Part shown: positions 1-9,311 of the stretch, piece after piece | Numbering within the stretch: position 1 is the stretch's first letter | Layout: each line of letters starts with the position of its first letter | NCBI RefSeq assembly: GCF_000374465.1 | Contig: NZ_KB894528.1 | Coordinates: 485,127 to 549,126, forward strand | Origin: Ahrensia kielensis DSM 5890 | GTDB lineage: Bacteria > Pseudomonadota > Alphaproteobacteria > Rhizobiales > Rhizobiaceae | Length of the DNA stretch: 64,000 nt | Reading direction: 5' to 3' | Translations under genes and position numbers: made by a program | Notes under the pieces: generated by a model | Database searches by the model: none | Told to the model about the DNA's origin: nothing | What the model saw: the letters and a program-made list of their open reading frames with translations, nothing else

Positions 1-399
1 TGGGTGATCAATGATCTTCTGGGCGCGTTAAACAAAGCCGGACAGGACATTGTAACAACGTCCGTTACGCCGCAGCAGCTTGGCACAATCCTTGATCTCA
101 TCAAGGAAGGCACGATCTCAGGTAAAATTGCAAAAGATCTGTTCGAAATCATCTTCGAAGAAGGCGGCGACCCTGCCAAAATCGTTGAAGAGCGGGGCAT
201 GAAGCAGGTCACAGACACCAGCGCGATTGAAGCCGCTGTCGATGAAATCATTGCTGCCAACCCTGAAAAAGTTGAGCAAGTTAAAGAAAAACCGGCACTG
301 GCTGGCTGGTTTGTTGGGCAGGTGATGAAGTCCACCGGCGGTAAGGCCAATCCACAAGCCGTTCAGCAATTGGTTAAATCTAAACTTGGCGTTGAATAA
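1..399 (+). CDS. gatB: Asp-tRNA(Asn)/Glu-tRNA(Gln) amidotransferase subunit B, C-terminal part
   Basis: The reading frame is open from the first base, so the 5' part of the gene lies outside the window. The visible 133 residues are the GatB/YqeY helical domain that binds the tRNA acceptor/elbow region in the GatCAB complex, which amidates misacylated Glu-tRNA(Gln) or Asp-tRNA(Asn). Recognisable pieces are the [12 protein letters not shown] segment (about residues 38-49), and the conserved end with [15 protein letters not shown] followed by a terminal LVKSKL. The tail ends in a TAA and is followed by a GC-rich hairpin. The family assignment is firm; the kinase-like catalytic half cannot be checked here. 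Confidence 0.93.
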   Translation, partial: WVINDLLGALNKAGQDIVTTSVTPQQLGTILDLIKEGTISGKIAKDLFEIIFEEGGDPAKIVEERGMKQVTDTSAIEAAVDEIIAANPEKVEQVKEKPALAGWFVGQVMKSTGGKANPQAVQQLVKSKLGVE

Positions 400-409
400 T
401 TATGATTAA

Positions 410-435
410 GCGCGGTCGCTATTGGGCGGCCGCGC
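410..435 (+). terminator. GC-rich hairpin after gatB
   Basis: Arms GCGCGGTCGC (410-419) and GCGGCCGCGC (426-435) pair over ten positions with one G-T wobble and a six-base loop. There is no clear run of T after it, so it may slow or end transcription weakly, or simply protect the gatB 3' end. Confidence 0.45.
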
Positions 436-525
436 ACGCTTGTTGATTCCGTTGTAAATTCTGTTACTTGTATAAGCTGTTCAAATCGTGGAATATTACA
501 CGAATACTATAGGAGAACAGTAATT

Positions 526-1014
526 ATGTGGGTCCGCTCGGCTTCACAACAAGATTTAGAAATCGTCTCAAACATGCTCACCGAAACGTGGCATGATACA
601 TATGATCAGATTTATGGCCGCGAAAAAGTGGCCGAACTCACCTCACAATGGCACTCGGTTCCAGCGCTTAAACAACGCCTGAATAAGCCGCGGTCAGAAT
701 TCATTATTTGTGATGATGGCGCCGAAATCGGCGCTATGGCTTATGCCTCACAAATTGATAATGAAACAACCATGCTTCACCAGCTTTATGTGCGTCCATC
801 GACACAGGGGCAGGGTCTCGGTGAAAAACTTCTGATTGAGGTTGAGGCCTGTTTTCCTGATGTGCGCAAAATTCGGCTGGAAGTCGAAGAAGCCAATGAT
901 CGTGCCATGAAATTTTATGAGCGCAATGGCTTTAAAAAGGTCGGCACATCACCCGATTGCGGCGTTAAAGGCTCCGGTATTCCGGCTGTCATCATGGAAA
1001 AAGTTATCTGGTAA
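526..1014 (+). CDS. GNAT family N-acetyltransferase
   Basis: A 162-residue single-domain protein of the GCN5-related acetyltransferase fold, which moves an acetyl group from acetyl-CoA to an amine. The acetyl-CoA pyrophosphate-binding loop is visible as RPSTQGQGLGEKLL (about residues 90-103), preceded by the beta4 strand with LHQLYV. The C-terminal AMKFYERNGFKKVG is the usual motif B Tyr-containing strand. AGGAG lies about nine bases before the ATG and sets the start. The gene stands alone between gatB and a convergent hypothetical gene, so the substrate cannot be inferred; it could act on a small molecule, peptide or antibiotic. Confidence 0.85.
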   Translation: MWVRSASQQDLEIVSNMLTETWHDTYDQIYGREKVAELTSQWHSVPALKQRLNKPRSEFIICDDGAEIGAMAYASQIDNETTMLHQLYVRPSTQGQGLGEKLLIEVEACFPDVRKIRLEVEEANDRAMKFYERNGFKKVGTSPDCGVKGSGIPAVIMEKVIW

Positions 1015-1037
1015 ATGCAGATTGTGCGCAGATGGGA

Positions 1038-1460
1038 TTAGTTTTCCATCTGCGCCACACCTTGTTCATCGTAGAATTGAACAGGTGAACACTCGATAAG
1101 GTAATCGCGCTCATTGCGGTCGCATATGTGCAGGGCAGTTGCTTGTGCAGCAGCTTTTGAGGGTAGGCCGCAGACAACTTCGTGCCAATGCGGGCCTTCG
1201 CTGTGTTGAACAAAAATATCCACGCTCCAACCTGCCGGATAACACCAATTCGTTTTGATGCAATCTTCTGCCAATGCGCCTGATTCCATGCATTGGTCGG
1301 TGGCTTTGCCAAACGCTTCTTCCATTGTTACACCTGTTGCCACACCGCTGCCCTGTTCAGGTGCTTGAACAAAGGCAATACCGCGCGGGCCATCTTGAGC
1401 CATAGCGGGCATGGCTATCAGAATTGATGAGAGAGTAAGCGCTATGCGTAATCGGATCAT
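1038..1460 (-). CDS. Secreted hypothetical protein
   Basis: I do not recognise the family. The 140-residue product starts with a clear Sec signal peptide (hydrophobic stretch about residues 5-20, probable cleavage after AMA at 19-21). The mature part has six cysteines (for example in DQCMES, EDCIKTNWC and HICDRNERDYLIEC), suggesting disulfides in the periplasm. GAGGAA about seven bases before the ATG supports the start. It converges on the GNAT gene. The cysteine and tryptophan pattern recalls small DUF4189-like periplasmic proteins, but that is only a resemblance. Confidence 0.6.
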   Translation of the reverse strand: MIRLRIALTLSSILIAMPAMAQDGPRGIAFVQAPEQGSGVATGVTMEEAFGKATDQCMESGALAEDCIKTNWCYPAGWSVDIFVQHSEGPHWHEVVCGLPSKAAAQATALHICDRNERDYLIECSPVQFYDEQGVAQMEN

Positions 1461-1692
1461 TTCAGTTTCCTCGCTCGTATACTGTGGTTAATATATACCA
1501 TCTCAAACGATGGTGAGATTCAATACTTTTGCTGAGTTGGCTTGAGGTGCAAGAAATTTGACGTTCGTGCACGGCCACGCCGAAATTACACAAGGCCAAT
1601 TGCCTGAATTTAAGGGTGTATACCCATTGTTGCCTTGCATTTGCAGCAAACCAAAGCCATAAGCGGACATATAACGGAATGTGGATTGACCT

Positions 1693-2091
1693 ATGAAAAA
1701 TTTCTTTTTGCAGTTCTTCACTTGGTGGAACGGACAGACGCTTGGAACACGCTTGTGGACTTGGCGCACGGGCACCAAAGTTGGCGAAGATGAAATGGGC
1801 AATATCTACTATGAAGGCGGCAAGGATGTAGATGGCTACACACGCCGCTGGGTGATCTATGCTGGCGAAGCAGAAGGTTCTGCGGTTGGTTCTGGTTGGC
1901 ATGGTTGGCTGCATCACCGTGTTGATACACCGCCGTCTGAAGAAGATTACAAGCCGCATGCTTGGCAAAAAGAACACCAGCCTAATTTGACGGGCACTGT
2001 CGGCGCTTATCGTCCGAAGGGCTCAATGCTTAATCCTGAGCCACGTCCGGAAGTGTCTGGCGATTATGATGCTTGGACACCGGGCAACTAA
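1693..2091 (+). CDS. NADH:ubiquinone oxidoreductase subunit NDUFA12-like
   Basis: This is the 132-residue bacterial counterpart of mitochondrial complex I accessory subunit NDUFA12 (B17.2), which packs on the matrix/cytoplasmic arm of the enzyme. Diagnostic features are the N-terminal FTWWNGQTLGTRLWT, the GEDEMGNIYYE strand, the RRWVIYAGEAEGS motif and the WHGWLHH motif (about residues 69-75). Length and motifs match alphaproteobacterial homologues. It stands apart from the main nuo operon, as is usual, and lies just before a DUF2155 gene and the aat-acc block, a grouping I associate with Hyphomicrobiales. Start is the only ATG before the conserved N-terminus. Confidence 0.93.
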   Translation: MKNFFLQFFTWWNGQTLGTRLWTWRTGTKVGEDEMGNIYYEGGKDVDGYTRRWVIYAGEAEGSAVGSGWHGWLHHRVDTPPSEEDYKPHAWQKEHQPNLTGTVGAYRPKGSMLNPEPRPEVSGDYDAWTPGN

Positions 2092-2197
2092 TAGGCCAAA
2101 GCGCAAGAATCAGATATTCAGCATTAATTAATTGTTGACCCTGTTTTGGCCATATGTGGCTTATACTGGAAAGAACAGTGTTACTGTTCAAACTATT

Positions 2198-2614
2198 GTG
2201 TGGGCGCCTTTGAAGAACTTTAAGAAAATAATATTCGCTTGTTTGGTCACGGCAGCTTCTGTAATGGGAACGCCCGTTAGCGCCGAAAAAGCTGAAAACT
2301 CCATCGCTCAATTTTCCGGTATTGATAAAATTACAGGAAAGATCATTTCATTTGATGTTTATATCGATGAGACAGTTCAATTTGGTGCACTTCAGATAAC
2401 GCCGCGTGTTTGCTATTCGCGCTCTGCAAATGAAGCACCCGGATCAAATAGTTTTGTTGAAGTTGACGAAATTACGTTGGAACGCAAGATCCGCCGTATT
2501 TTTACGGGCTGGATGTTTGCCGATAGTCCGGGCCTAAATGCCGTTGAGCATGCTGTTTATGATGTGTGGCTTACAGGCTGCAAAAATGAATCAGAAATTC
2601 CAGCGCCAAGCTAG
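2198..2614 (+). CDS. DUF2155 domain secreted protein
   Basis: A small exported protein of the DUF2155 family, known in alphaproteobacteria but without an assigned function. Visible marks are the FSGIDKITGKIISFDVYIDE start of the domain, the PRVCYSR strand, the EVDEI turn and the FTGWMFADSPGLNAVEHAVYDVWLTGC block near the C-terminus, read here in parts. The two cysteines could form a disulfide. The frame is open back to an ATG at 2132, but a normal signal peptide fits better from the GTG at 2198 or TTG at 2210; no strong ribosome site decides between them. It follows NDUFA12 by about 105 bases and converges on aat. Confidence 0.8.
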   Translation: MWAPLKNFKKIIFACLVTAASVMGTPVSAEKAENSIAQFSGIDKITGKIISFDVYIDETVQFGALQITPRVCYSRSANEAPGSNSFVEVDEITLERKIRRIFTGWMFADSPGLNAVEHAVYDVWLTGCKNESEIPAPS

Positions 2615-2622
2615 ACAAGCTT

Positions 2623-3237
2623 TTAGTTGAACTTAGCTGTTTCTTCTAAGGCTGCTTCCAGCAAAATCTCATATTCAGCACGCGGTATTTCGATCGTTCC
2701 GAACTGCGTAAGGTGCTCATTGGTGAACTGCGTATCAAGCAGTACAAAACCACGTTCTTTCAGCCGTTCAACAAGATGAACAAGCGCAACTTTGGATGCG
2801 TTGGTGCGACGGCTGAACATGCTTTCACCGAAAAATGCACGTCCGAGCGATACGCCATACAAGCCGCCGACGATCTGGTCTTCATACCAAGCCTCAACGG
2901 AGTGCGCGTGGCCAATTTCATGTAACTCATTATACAACAGGCGAATAGGATCGTTGATCCATGTTTCTTCGCGGCCTGGTGCAGGGGCGGCACACGCTTT
3001 TACAACCGTATCGAAAGCTTGATTGAACGTAATGTCATAGGTGCCGCGCCGCACCTCTTTTTTCAAGCTGCGCGGAATGTGGAATGCATCAAGTGGCATG
3101 ACGCCGCGCAATTCCGGTTCCACCCAAAATATGGTTGGATCATCGGCTTTTTCTGCCATAGGAAAAAGGCCTAAAGAATAGGCCTTTAACAGAATTTGCG
3201 GTGTAATGAACGTATCGTGTTCATCGCTTCCGGACAT
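2623..3237 (-). CDS. aat: Leucyl/phenylalanyl-tRNA--protein transferase
   Basis: Aat moves Leu or Phe from aminoacyl-tRNA onto proteins with N-terminal Arg or Lys, marking them for ClpS/ClpAP in the N-degron pathway. The 204-residue product has the family core: [11 protein letters not shown] near the start, [21 protein letters not shown], the [19 protein letters not shown] motif in the middle and [15 protein letters not shown] near the end. Length fits the family. It is the last gene of the leftward aroQ-accB-accC-aat block, 30 bases after accC. Confidence 0.96.
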   Translation of the reverse strand: MSGSDEHDTFITPQILLKAYSLGLFPMAEKADDPTIFWVEPELRGVMPLDAFHIPRSLKKEVRRGTYDITFNQAFDTVVKACAAPAPGREETWINDPIRLLYNELHEIGHAHSVEAWYEDQIVGGLYGVSLGRAFFGESMFSRRTNASKVALVHLVERLKERGFVLLDTQFTNEHLTQFGTIEIPRAEYEILLEAALEETAKFN

Positions 3238-3267
3238 GAAATATCTTTCGTTGAAAGAACTTTACTA

Positions 3268-4611
3268 TTATTCTTTCGCGGCCAAATATTGTTCAAGCCA
3301 GTGAATATCATAATCACCATTGGCAATATCAGGACAATCAATCAGTTCTTGAAACAGTGGAACAGTGGTGTTGATACCGTCAATAACGAGTTCATCAAGC
3401 GCACGGCGCAAACGCATCATACATTCCAACCGATTGCGGCCGTGCACGATCAGTTTGCCGATCAAGCTGTCATAATATGGCGGGATGCTGTAACCGGCAT
3501 AAACGCCTGAATCAACACGGATACCAAGGCCACCAGGTGCATGATAATGCGTGATTTTGCCCGGTGAAGGCACAAAAGTCCGGTGATGTTCCGCGTTCAA
3601 ACGACATTCAATCGCATGACCATTAAACTTGATTTCATCCTGCGTAACCGAAAGGCCAGCACCAGATGCAACGCGCAATTGCTCATGCACCAGATCGATG
3701 CCCGTAATAGCCTCGGTGATTGGATGCTCAACCTGAAGACGGGTGTTCATTTCAATGAAATAGAATTCGCCGTTCTCATAGAGAAACTCAATTGTGCCAG
3801 CACCGCGATAGCCAAGTTTAGCAACCGCATTGGCGCAGATCATACCAATTTCATGGCGTTGTTCTGAGTTCAGAGCAGGGGAGTTAGCCTCTTCCCAAAC
3901 CTTCTGGTGACGGCGCTGCAATGAACAGTCGCGTTCGCCCAAATGAATGGCCTTGCCTTTACCGTCGCCCACAATTTGAACTTCGATATGGCGCGGTTTG
4001 CCAAGATATTTCTCGATATAAACTTCCGCATTACCAAACGCAGCTTCTGCCTCGCGGCGTGCTGTGTCGAGTGCGTTAGAAAGTTCGGCTTCGTTTTTAG
4101 CAACCTTCATACCGCGGCCGCCACCGCCGGCAGTCGCTTTAATAATCACAGGAAAGCCAATGTCTTTGGCAATGCGCTTTGCTTCATTTACATCGCTCAC
4201 ACCGCCGTCAGAACCCGGTACAACCGGAATGCCAAGCTTGGCAGCTGTGCGTTTCGCCTCGATCTTGTCGCCCATAATTTTGATATGGTCGGAAGTCGGG
4301 CCGATAAATGTAATATTATGCGCTTCCAGAATTTCTGCAAATTTCGCATTTTCTGAAAGAAAGCCATAACCTGGGTGCACAGCATCTGCGCCAGTAATCT
4401 CACAGGCAGCAACGATCTGATGAATATTCAGATAGCTGTCACGTGATGGCGGCGGGCCAATACAAACGCTTTCATCTGCAAGACGTACATGCATCGCCAT
4501 TTCGTCAGCTGTTGAGTGAACAGCGACAGTTGGGATACCAAGCTCACGGCAGGCACGCAGAATGCGCAATGCAATTTCACCGCGGTTGGCAATAAGAACC
4601 TTGTTAAACAT
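3268..4611 (-). CDS. accC: Acetyl-CoA carboxylase biotin carboxylase subunit
   Basis: AccC carboxylates biotin on AccB using ATP and bicarbonate, the first half-reaction of malonyl-CoA synthesis. The 447-residue length is normal. Visible are the N-terminal [17 protein letters not shown], the glycine-rich ATP lid [12 protein letters not shown] (about 165-176), EYF-type metal site in [16 protein letters not shown] (about 288-303), the catalytic lysine-containing GDKIEAK region and the [10 protein letters not shown] motif. It is 24 bases downstream of accB and almost certainly cotranscribed with it. Confidence 0.98.
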   Translation of the reverse strand: MFNKVLIANRGEIALRILRACRELGIPTVAVHSTADEMAMHVRLADESVCIGPPPSRDSYLNIHQIVAACEITGADAVHPGYGFLSENAKFAEILEAHNITFIGPTSDHIKIMGDKIEAKRTAAKLGIPVVPGSDGGVSDVNEAKRIAKDIGFPVIIKATAGGGGRGMKVAKNEAELSNALDTARREAEAAFGNAEVYIEKYLGKPRHIEVQIVGDGKGKAIHLGERDCSLQRRHQKVWEEANSPALNSEQRHEIGMICANAVAKLGYRGAGTIEFLYENGEFYFIEMNTRLQVEHPITEAITGIDLVHEQLRVASGAGLSVTQDEIKFNGHAIECRLNAEHHRTFVPSPGKITHYHAPGGLGIRVDSGVYAGYSIPPYYDSLIGKLIVHGRNRLECMMRLRRALDELVIDGINTTVPLFQELIDCPDIANGDYDIHWLEQYLAAKE

Positions 4612-4635
4612 ATGGTTTGCCTTTGGGCAGAATTA

Positions 4636-5106
4636 TCATTCAATCACGACGAGTGCTTGGCCATATTCGACCGGCTCGCTGTCTGTTACAAGAATAGCAG
4701 TAACAGTGCCTGAACGCGGCGAAGGAATTTGGTTCATCACTTTCATCGCTTCAATAATCAGCAATGTGTCGCCTTCTTTAACTTTAGTGCCAACAGCAAT
4801 AAAATTGTCCGCATCTGGGCTCGGCGCCATATAAGCGGTGCCAACCATTGGAGAAGGGACTTCGCTGCCTGATGCAGCTTTTGAGGCAGGGGCGCTGTCT
4901 GCCGCTGCGGGTGCAGCCACAGGTGCAGGCGCTGCTTGAGCAACCGGTGCGTTTGCGTAGCTAACCATTTGTTGTGCTGGTTCGCGGCTTACACGAATGC
5001 GCATTTCACCATGTTCGAATTCAATCTCTGTGAGATCTGTATCGTTCAAAATATTGGCCAGATCGCTGACCAGTTCTTTGTCAAACGCTGATTTTTTCTC
5101 TGCCAT
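4636..5106 (-). CDS. accB: Acetyl-CoA carboxylase biotin carboxyl carrier protein
   Basis: The 156-residue carrier swings biotin between AccC and the AccAD transferase. A basic N-terminal domain is followed by an Ala/Pro-rich flexible linker (about residues 50-85) and the biotinyl domain, with the modified lysine in EAMKVMNQ (Lys122). The frame can be read upstream to 5124, but TTGAGGA lies four bases before the ATG at 5106, and this gives the usual MAEKK start. It sits between aroQ (33 bases upstream) and accC, the standard alphaproteobacterial order. Confidence 0.97.
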   Translation of the reverse strand: MAEKKSAFDKELVSDLANILNDTDLTEIEFEHGEMRIRVSREPAQQMVSYANAPVAQAAPAPVAAPAAADSAPASKAASGSEVPSPMVGTAYMAPSPDADNFIAVGTKVKEGDTLLIIEAMKVMNQIPSPRSGTVTAILVTDSEPVEYGQALVVIE

Positions 5107-5139
5107 TTTATCCTCAATATCCACTACTCTGCGGCGTGG

Positions 5140-5601
5140 TTAAGCTTGTTTTGTCTGTTCTGCAAGTTGCAACTGGTTGGCGATTACACGAATTGCCATC
5201 AAATAACCATCCGTGCCGCATCCAGCAATCACACCATTGGCGACCGCTGAAATGTATGACACGTGACGAAATTCTTCGCGCGCATGAATATTCGAGATAT
5301 GAACCTCGATAACATGCGCTTTTGCACTGGTGATCGCATCACGCAGGGCAATCGAAGTATGTGAGTATGCGCCGGGGTTGAAAACGATAGGTGTGCCTGC
5401 CAGACCCGCTTCTTGAATGCGAGTAACCAGATCACCTTCATGGTTGGATTGATAGCTTTCAACCGCCAAGCCAACCTCATTACCTAGGGTCGTACAGGCT
5501 GAAATAACATCGTCCAAAGTCTTGGAACCATAAACCCCTGGTTCACGCTTTCCCAGCATGTTCAGGTTAGGTCCATTTAAGATTAGTATTTTAGCGCTCA
5601 T
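5140..5601 (-). CDS. aroQ: Type II 3-dehydroquinate dehydratase
   Basis: This enzyme dehydrates 3-dehydroquinate to 3-dehydroshikimate in the shikimate pathway. The protein has the type II signature ILNGPNLNMLGKREP with the catalytic Arg/Tyr loop continuing to GVYG, the YQSNHEGDLV motif, FNPGAYSHTSIALRDA, and EVHISNIHAREEFR with the catalytic His. Length from the ATG at 5601 is 153 residues, typical for the dodecameric enzyme. An in-frame start at 5619 would add MRWTGN, which is less usual. It heads the aroQ-accB-accC-aat run. Confidence 0.97.
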   Translation of the reverse strand: MSAKILILNGPNLNMLGKREPGVYGSKTLDDVISACTTLGNEVGLAVESYQSNHEGDLVTRIQEAGLAGTPIVFNPGAYSHTSIALRDAITSAKAHVIEVHISNIHAREEFRHVSYISAVANGVIAGCGTDGYLMAIRVIANQLQLAEQTKQA

Positions 5602-5723
5602 ATTACCTGTCCAACGCAACGAGTAAAAGGCGTAGAACGCCCTTAACTTTGCTGCAAGGCTTGTGCCTGAATTATGGGCAGAATCAACCTTATACCCACA
5701 CTAAATCGCATTTTTTATCGTAT

Positions 5724-6527
5724 TTAACAGTTTGTACTGCCGCATTTGCGCATATTTTCAATTTTTTCGATCAGCAAGTCTTTACCACGTGCGCCAACCA
5801 CAACTTCGCCGCCAATAACATAAGATGGAGTACCGGTAATGCCTAAACCGCCGGCTAGGCTGTCCGTTTGGCGAAAGCTATCAATGATTGCTGGATTGTT
5901 CATTTCATCGCGCAAGGCATCCATATCAACGCCGCTATCTTCTGCAATTTTGAGCGCGAGTGCTTCGTTAAGCTCTGTGTCTTGGCCCATCATTGTCACA
6001 TGATAATCAAAATACTTTTCTGGCGCAGTGTTTTTATAGGCAAGGGCGACCTTGTGTACGGCAATGGAATTCGGGCCGAAAATAGGAAATTCTTTAAGCA
6101 CGAATTTCACATTTGGGTCCGTTTCAAGAATATGCTGCATGTCGGGAAGACTGCGGCGGCAATAACTGCAATTATAATCGAAGAATTCAACAATCGTGAC
6201 ATCGCCATCAGGATTACCAAAAACCGGATCAAATGGATTGTTAAAAATAGCGTCGCTAGATTGCGCGAGAATTTCGCTTTTTTGCTTTATCGATTCCTGC
6301 TCTTGCTTTGTTTCGAGAGCCTGCTGAACTTCGATCATGATCTCTGGATTTTCAAGCAGATATTCGCGAACGATTTGTCCAATCTCTTCTTTTTCAGCTT
6401 GATCAAATGCTGAGGCCGTGCCGATAGACATCATGATGCCAGATGCAGCCAAACAGGATGCGAAAGCCATAGCAGAAACGCTTGTTTGAATGCGTTGTGC
6501 TGTCGATTTAAGTGTAATTGGCGTCAT
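5724..6527 (-). CDS. DsbA-family thiol:disulfide oxidoreductase
   Basis: A periplasmic thioredoxin-fold protein of 267 residues. An N-terminal signal peptide (about residues 1-40, ending IGTASA) is followed by a helical, glutamine-rich segment (about 45-95) and the DsbA-like domain with active site CSYC (Cys120-Cys123) in FFDYNCSYCRRSLP and the cis-Pro loop GITGTPSYVIGG. This layout matches ScsC/Com1/BdbD-like oxidases or isomerases rather than E. coli DsbA; the N-terminal helix may oligomerise. The two extra cysteines at the very C-terminus (KCGSTNC) are unusual. The ATG at 6527 lies 11 bases after the M48 protease stop, implying an operon. Confidence 0.88.
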   Translation of the reverse strand: MTPITLKSTAQRIQTSVSAMAFASCLAASGIMMSIGTASAFDQAEKEEIGQIVREYLLENPEIMIEVQQALETKQEQESIKQKSEILAQSSDAIFNNPFDPVFGNPDGDVTIVEFFDYNCSYCRRSLPDMQHILETDPNVKFVLKEFPIFGPNSIAVHKVALAYKNTAPEKYFDYHVTMMGQDTELNEALALKIAEDSGVDMDALRDEMNNPAIIDSFRQTDSLAGGLGITGTPSYVIGGEVVVGARGKDLLIEKIENMRKCGSTNC

Positions 6528-6538
6528 AATTATCCCGT

Positions 6539-7993
6539 TTATCTTTTTGGACTTTTGAATCGGAGTATGTCGTCTGCACGTAACCATTGCGGTGCATTTT
6601 TGGGAAATGCCTGCTTAGCACGTGCCGCAAATTGTTTTGCAGACTTATATTGGCCTGCATAGAACTGCGCTTCAGCTGTGGCAAGATTAGCGCTGCCAGT
6701 ATCGCCCAAGCGGCCATAGGCCATTGCTAGATGCCGATGCGCATTGGAATTGTTTGGATCAAGCGAAATGGCGACTTCTAGCTCTCCCACCGCGCGGCGC
6801 AAATCTTCATTTGTACCGCTTAGCACAAGCGCATGGCCTAAACCCACCATCATGGTCGGCGAACGGGCACCATCAATGCGTACAGCATCAGAAAAAGCTT
6901 TTGCCGCGCCTTTTGCATCTTGCGCACGCAGCAGTATTTCGCCTTTGATTTCATGATAATAGGCATTGTTTGGGCTGCTCTTGATGAGCTTATCAATCAT
7001 CGGAACAGCATTGCGCGGATTGCGATACAGAAAGGTGGATATGGCTTGTCCATATTGGTGAGCAACAGAGCCTTTTGCGCCAGAAAACGCGCTTTCCGCA
7101 GCATTTGGACCATAGGTATAGGCAAGAATTTTAGCGCGAACCTTATCATGGCGCACTTGCAGCGACGATGAATCTTGCTTGTTAAAATAGGGGCTTTGCT
7201 TGGCCAGAATTTCAAGTGCGGCAATGCGCTCGCGGGGCAGAGGGTGGCTCAAGCGGTAAGGGTTGATGCGGTCGCGCACAAGCGACAAATCTTTATGAAA
7301 GCGCTCAAAGGTTATTAAAATACCTTTGGTCGATTGTTTCGTCGCATTCAGATAATCAACGGCTGAGCGGTCTGCGGCCAATTCTTCTGTTCGCTGATAT
7401 GAAAGCAGGCCACGTTGTGCCAGCTCCGCGCCGCCCATGGCTATGCCAGCGCCAGCTCTTGCACCATCGCCGCTGCCTTGAGAAGCTGCGGCAACGACGG
7501 TTGCTGCCCCAAGAATGGATGACACAACGGCAATTGTTTGCGCGCGGTCAAGCTGTTGGCGAAGCCTATCTTGGTGGCCACCGGCCAAATGGCCAATTTC
7601 ATGGGCCAAAACGCCGATCAATTCATTAGGCGTATCTGAGTCCACAATAGCGCCCAGATTGACAAAGATTTTGGTGCCAGAAACAAATGCGTTAAATGAT
7701 TTGGAATTGACAAGAACCACATCGACGCGGTTTCGCCGAATGCCAGCTACTTTTAAAAGCGGCACGACATAGTCATTCAGCAGCTCTTCAATTTCCGCAT
7801 CGCGAACAATCGGCAAGTTTGATTGAGCATAGGCTGCCTTCACGGGTGCCATTGAAATAGCAACCAGCATTAAGCCAGCGACAATATTTTTGCGCCATAG
7901 TGATTTAAAGCTGATTTTTATCAATTGGCAAAGCCTTCCAATGATTCCATATGAGACACGCCTTACCTCGTGTTGAGCCATTCGTACCGTCAT
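6539..7993 (-). CDS. M48 family metalloprotease with TPR domain (BepA-like)
   Basis: A periplasmic zinc protease of about 484 residues. The zinc motif HEIGH is at about 131-135 within VLAHEIGHLAGGH, with the third ligand probably in the later EELAADRSAVDYL helix. The C-terminal half is made of tetratricopeptide-type helices (for example NAYYHEIKGEILLRAQDAKGAAKAF, here quoted only to mark the region). This is the architecture of BepA/YfgC, which handles stalled outer-membrane proteins such as LptD. A hydrophobic export segment is at about residues 38-57. The start is unsettled: ATGs at 7993 and 7981 and a TTG at 8008 all lack a good ribosome site. It is followed by the DsbA-like gene, a sensible pairing for envelope protein quality control. 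Confidence 0.88.
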   Translation of the reverse strand: MTVRMAQHEVRRVSYGIIGRLCQLIKISFKSLWRKNIVAGLMLVAISMAPVKAAYAQSNLPIVRDAEIEELLNDYVVPLLKVAGIRRNRVDVVLVNSKSFNAFVSGTKIFVNLGAIVDSDTPNELIGVLAHEIGHLAGGHQDRLRQQLDRAQTIAVVSSILGAATVVAAASQGSGDGARAGAGIAMGGAELAQRGLLSYQRTEELAADRSAVDYLNATKQSTKGILITFERFHKDLSLVRDRINPYRLSHPLPRERIAALEILAKQSPYFNKQDSSSLQVRHDKVRAKILAYTYGPNAAESAFSGAKGSVAHQYGQAISTFLYRNPRNAVPMIDKLIKSSPNNAYYHEIKGEILLRAQDAKGAAKAFSDAVRIDGARSPTMMVGLGHALVLSGTNEDLRRAVGELEVAISLDPNNSNAHRHLAMAYGRLGDTGSANLATAEAQFYAGQYKSAKQFAARAKQAFPKNAPQWLRADDILRFKSPKR

Positions 7994-8072
7994 TTGAGCA
8001 TCAAACAAAGCAAAATCATGGCACTTAACATCAACGTGAAGTGCAAAAGCGAAAGCAAATTAGGAAAAGTCT

Positions 8073-9230
8073 GTGCAACCGAAACTCTCTACAAGAAGCA
8101 ATGTTGAACCTTTTCACGCAATGGACGTGCTTGCAGAAGCAAACCGGCTGAAAGCAGCAGGCAATAATGTTTTATCATTGGCGGTTGGTCAGCCAGGGTC
8201 GCCAGCCCCTCAAGGGGTGCGCGATGCGGCAGCGCAGGCAGCGCTCCATGCGCCCATTGGTTATACTGATGCGCTTGGCCGTGCCGATACGCGCGAAGCG
8301 ATTGCACAGCATTATGCTGACCATTATGGCGTAAGCGTCTCACCGGATCGCATTGCAATTACCACTGGGTCATCCGCTGGTTTTATGCTGGCATTTTTAG
8401 CGATCACAGAGCCGGGCGGGCGCATTGCCATTGCAGCGCCGGGATATCCTGCTTATCGCAACATCATCAAATCGCTATCGCTTGAGGCTGTCGAAATACC
8501 GTCTGGTGATGCGTCAAGCAGCGTATTTGACCTGGATGCGCTTCTTGCTGCGCATAGGACGAAGAAGATTGATGCGCTGATGATTGCTAGCCCTGCAAAT
8601 CCAACGGGTGCAACAGTGAGCAAGGCTGAGCTGACGCAAATTATCGAGGTTTGTGACCGCGAAGGCATTAGTTTCATTTCTGATGAAATCTATCATCGCC
8701 TCAACTATGTGGCTGATGATCTAACGGCATTGTCGGTCAGTGATGATGCCATCGTCATCAATTCATTCTCGAAATATTATTGCATGACGGGTTGGCGCAT
8801 TGGCTGGATGGTGCTGCCGCAAAACATGGTCAGAACCGTCGAAAGACTGACCCAAAGCCTTTATATTTGTGCGCCTGAAATCAGCCAAATTGCTGCACCC
8901 AAAGCATTTGAAGCGACCACGAGTTTGGAACTGATTAAGGACGGTTACCGCGCCAACCGTGCGCTTTTGATGGAAGAACTGCCGAAAATGGGCATCACTT
9001 TCGCTGCGCCGCCAGATGGGGCATTTTATGCGTGGTGCGATGTGTCAAAACATACCAATGATTCGATGGTCTTTGCCAAAACGATGCTGCGTGAGATTTT
9101 TGTCGCCGCAGCGCCGGGCGTTGATTTTGACCCGATAAATGGCAATCGCTACATGCGTTTTTCCTATGCTGGAAACCATGATGCGATTGCTGAATCAATC
9201 GAGAGAATGAAAAACTGGGTATCTGTCTAA
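8073..9230 (+). CDS. Class I/II pyridoxal-phosphate aminotransferase
   Basis: A 385-residue fold-type I aminotransferase. Visible are the N-terminal LAVGQPGSPAPQGVRDAA, the cofactor-stacking AITTGSSAGFMLAF, SPANPTGATV with the conserved Asn, SDEIYHRL with the Asp/Tyr pair, the Schiff-base lysine in NSFSKYYCMTGWRIGWMV (cited in part) and the C-terminal MRFSYAG arginine. The AspC/DapL-like subgroup is likely but the substrate cannot be told. Translation appears to begin at GTG (8073) after TAGGAAAA. It is divergent from the M48 gene and converges on rne with a shared terminator. Confidence 0.9.
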   Translation: MQPKLSTRSNVEPFHAMDVLAEANRLKAAGNNVLSLAVGQPGSPAPQGVRDAAAQAALHAPIGYTDALGRADTREAIAQHYADHYGVSVSPDRIAITTGSSAGFMLAFLAITEPGGRIAIAAPGYPAYRNIIKSLSLEAVEIPSGDASSSVFDLDALLAAHRTKKIDALMIASPANPTGATVSKAELTQIIEVCDREGISFISDEIYHRLNYVADDLTALSVSDDAIVINSFSKYYCMTGWRIGWMVLPQNMVRTVERLTQSLYICAPEISQIAAPKAFEATTSLELIKDGYRANRALLMEELPKMGITFAAPPDGAFYAWCDVSKHTNDSMVFAKTMLREIFVAAAPGVDFDPINGNRYMRFSYAGNHDAIAESIERMKNWVSV

Positions 9231-9259
9231 TACCAGTTTTTAAATCCTAGATACAAAAA

Positions 9260-9294
9260 AGCCCGCTCTACCAATAAGATAGAGCGGGCTTTTG
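9260..9294. terminator. Bidirectional terminator between aminotransferase and rne
   Basis: Perfect 11-bp stem AGCCCGCTCTA (9260-9270) with TAGAGCGGGCT (9280-9290), nine-base loop, A-run on the left and T-run on the right. It can end both converging transcripts. Confidence 0.87.
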
Positions 9295-9311
9295 ATTCAG
9301 ATCGTTAGGCT

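Noticed and set aside
1503-1670. Minus-strand frame of 55 codons upstream of NDUFA12 with protein-like composition
   Set aside because: No ribosome site, overlaps the NDUFA12 promoter region, and no recognisable family; chance is likelier.
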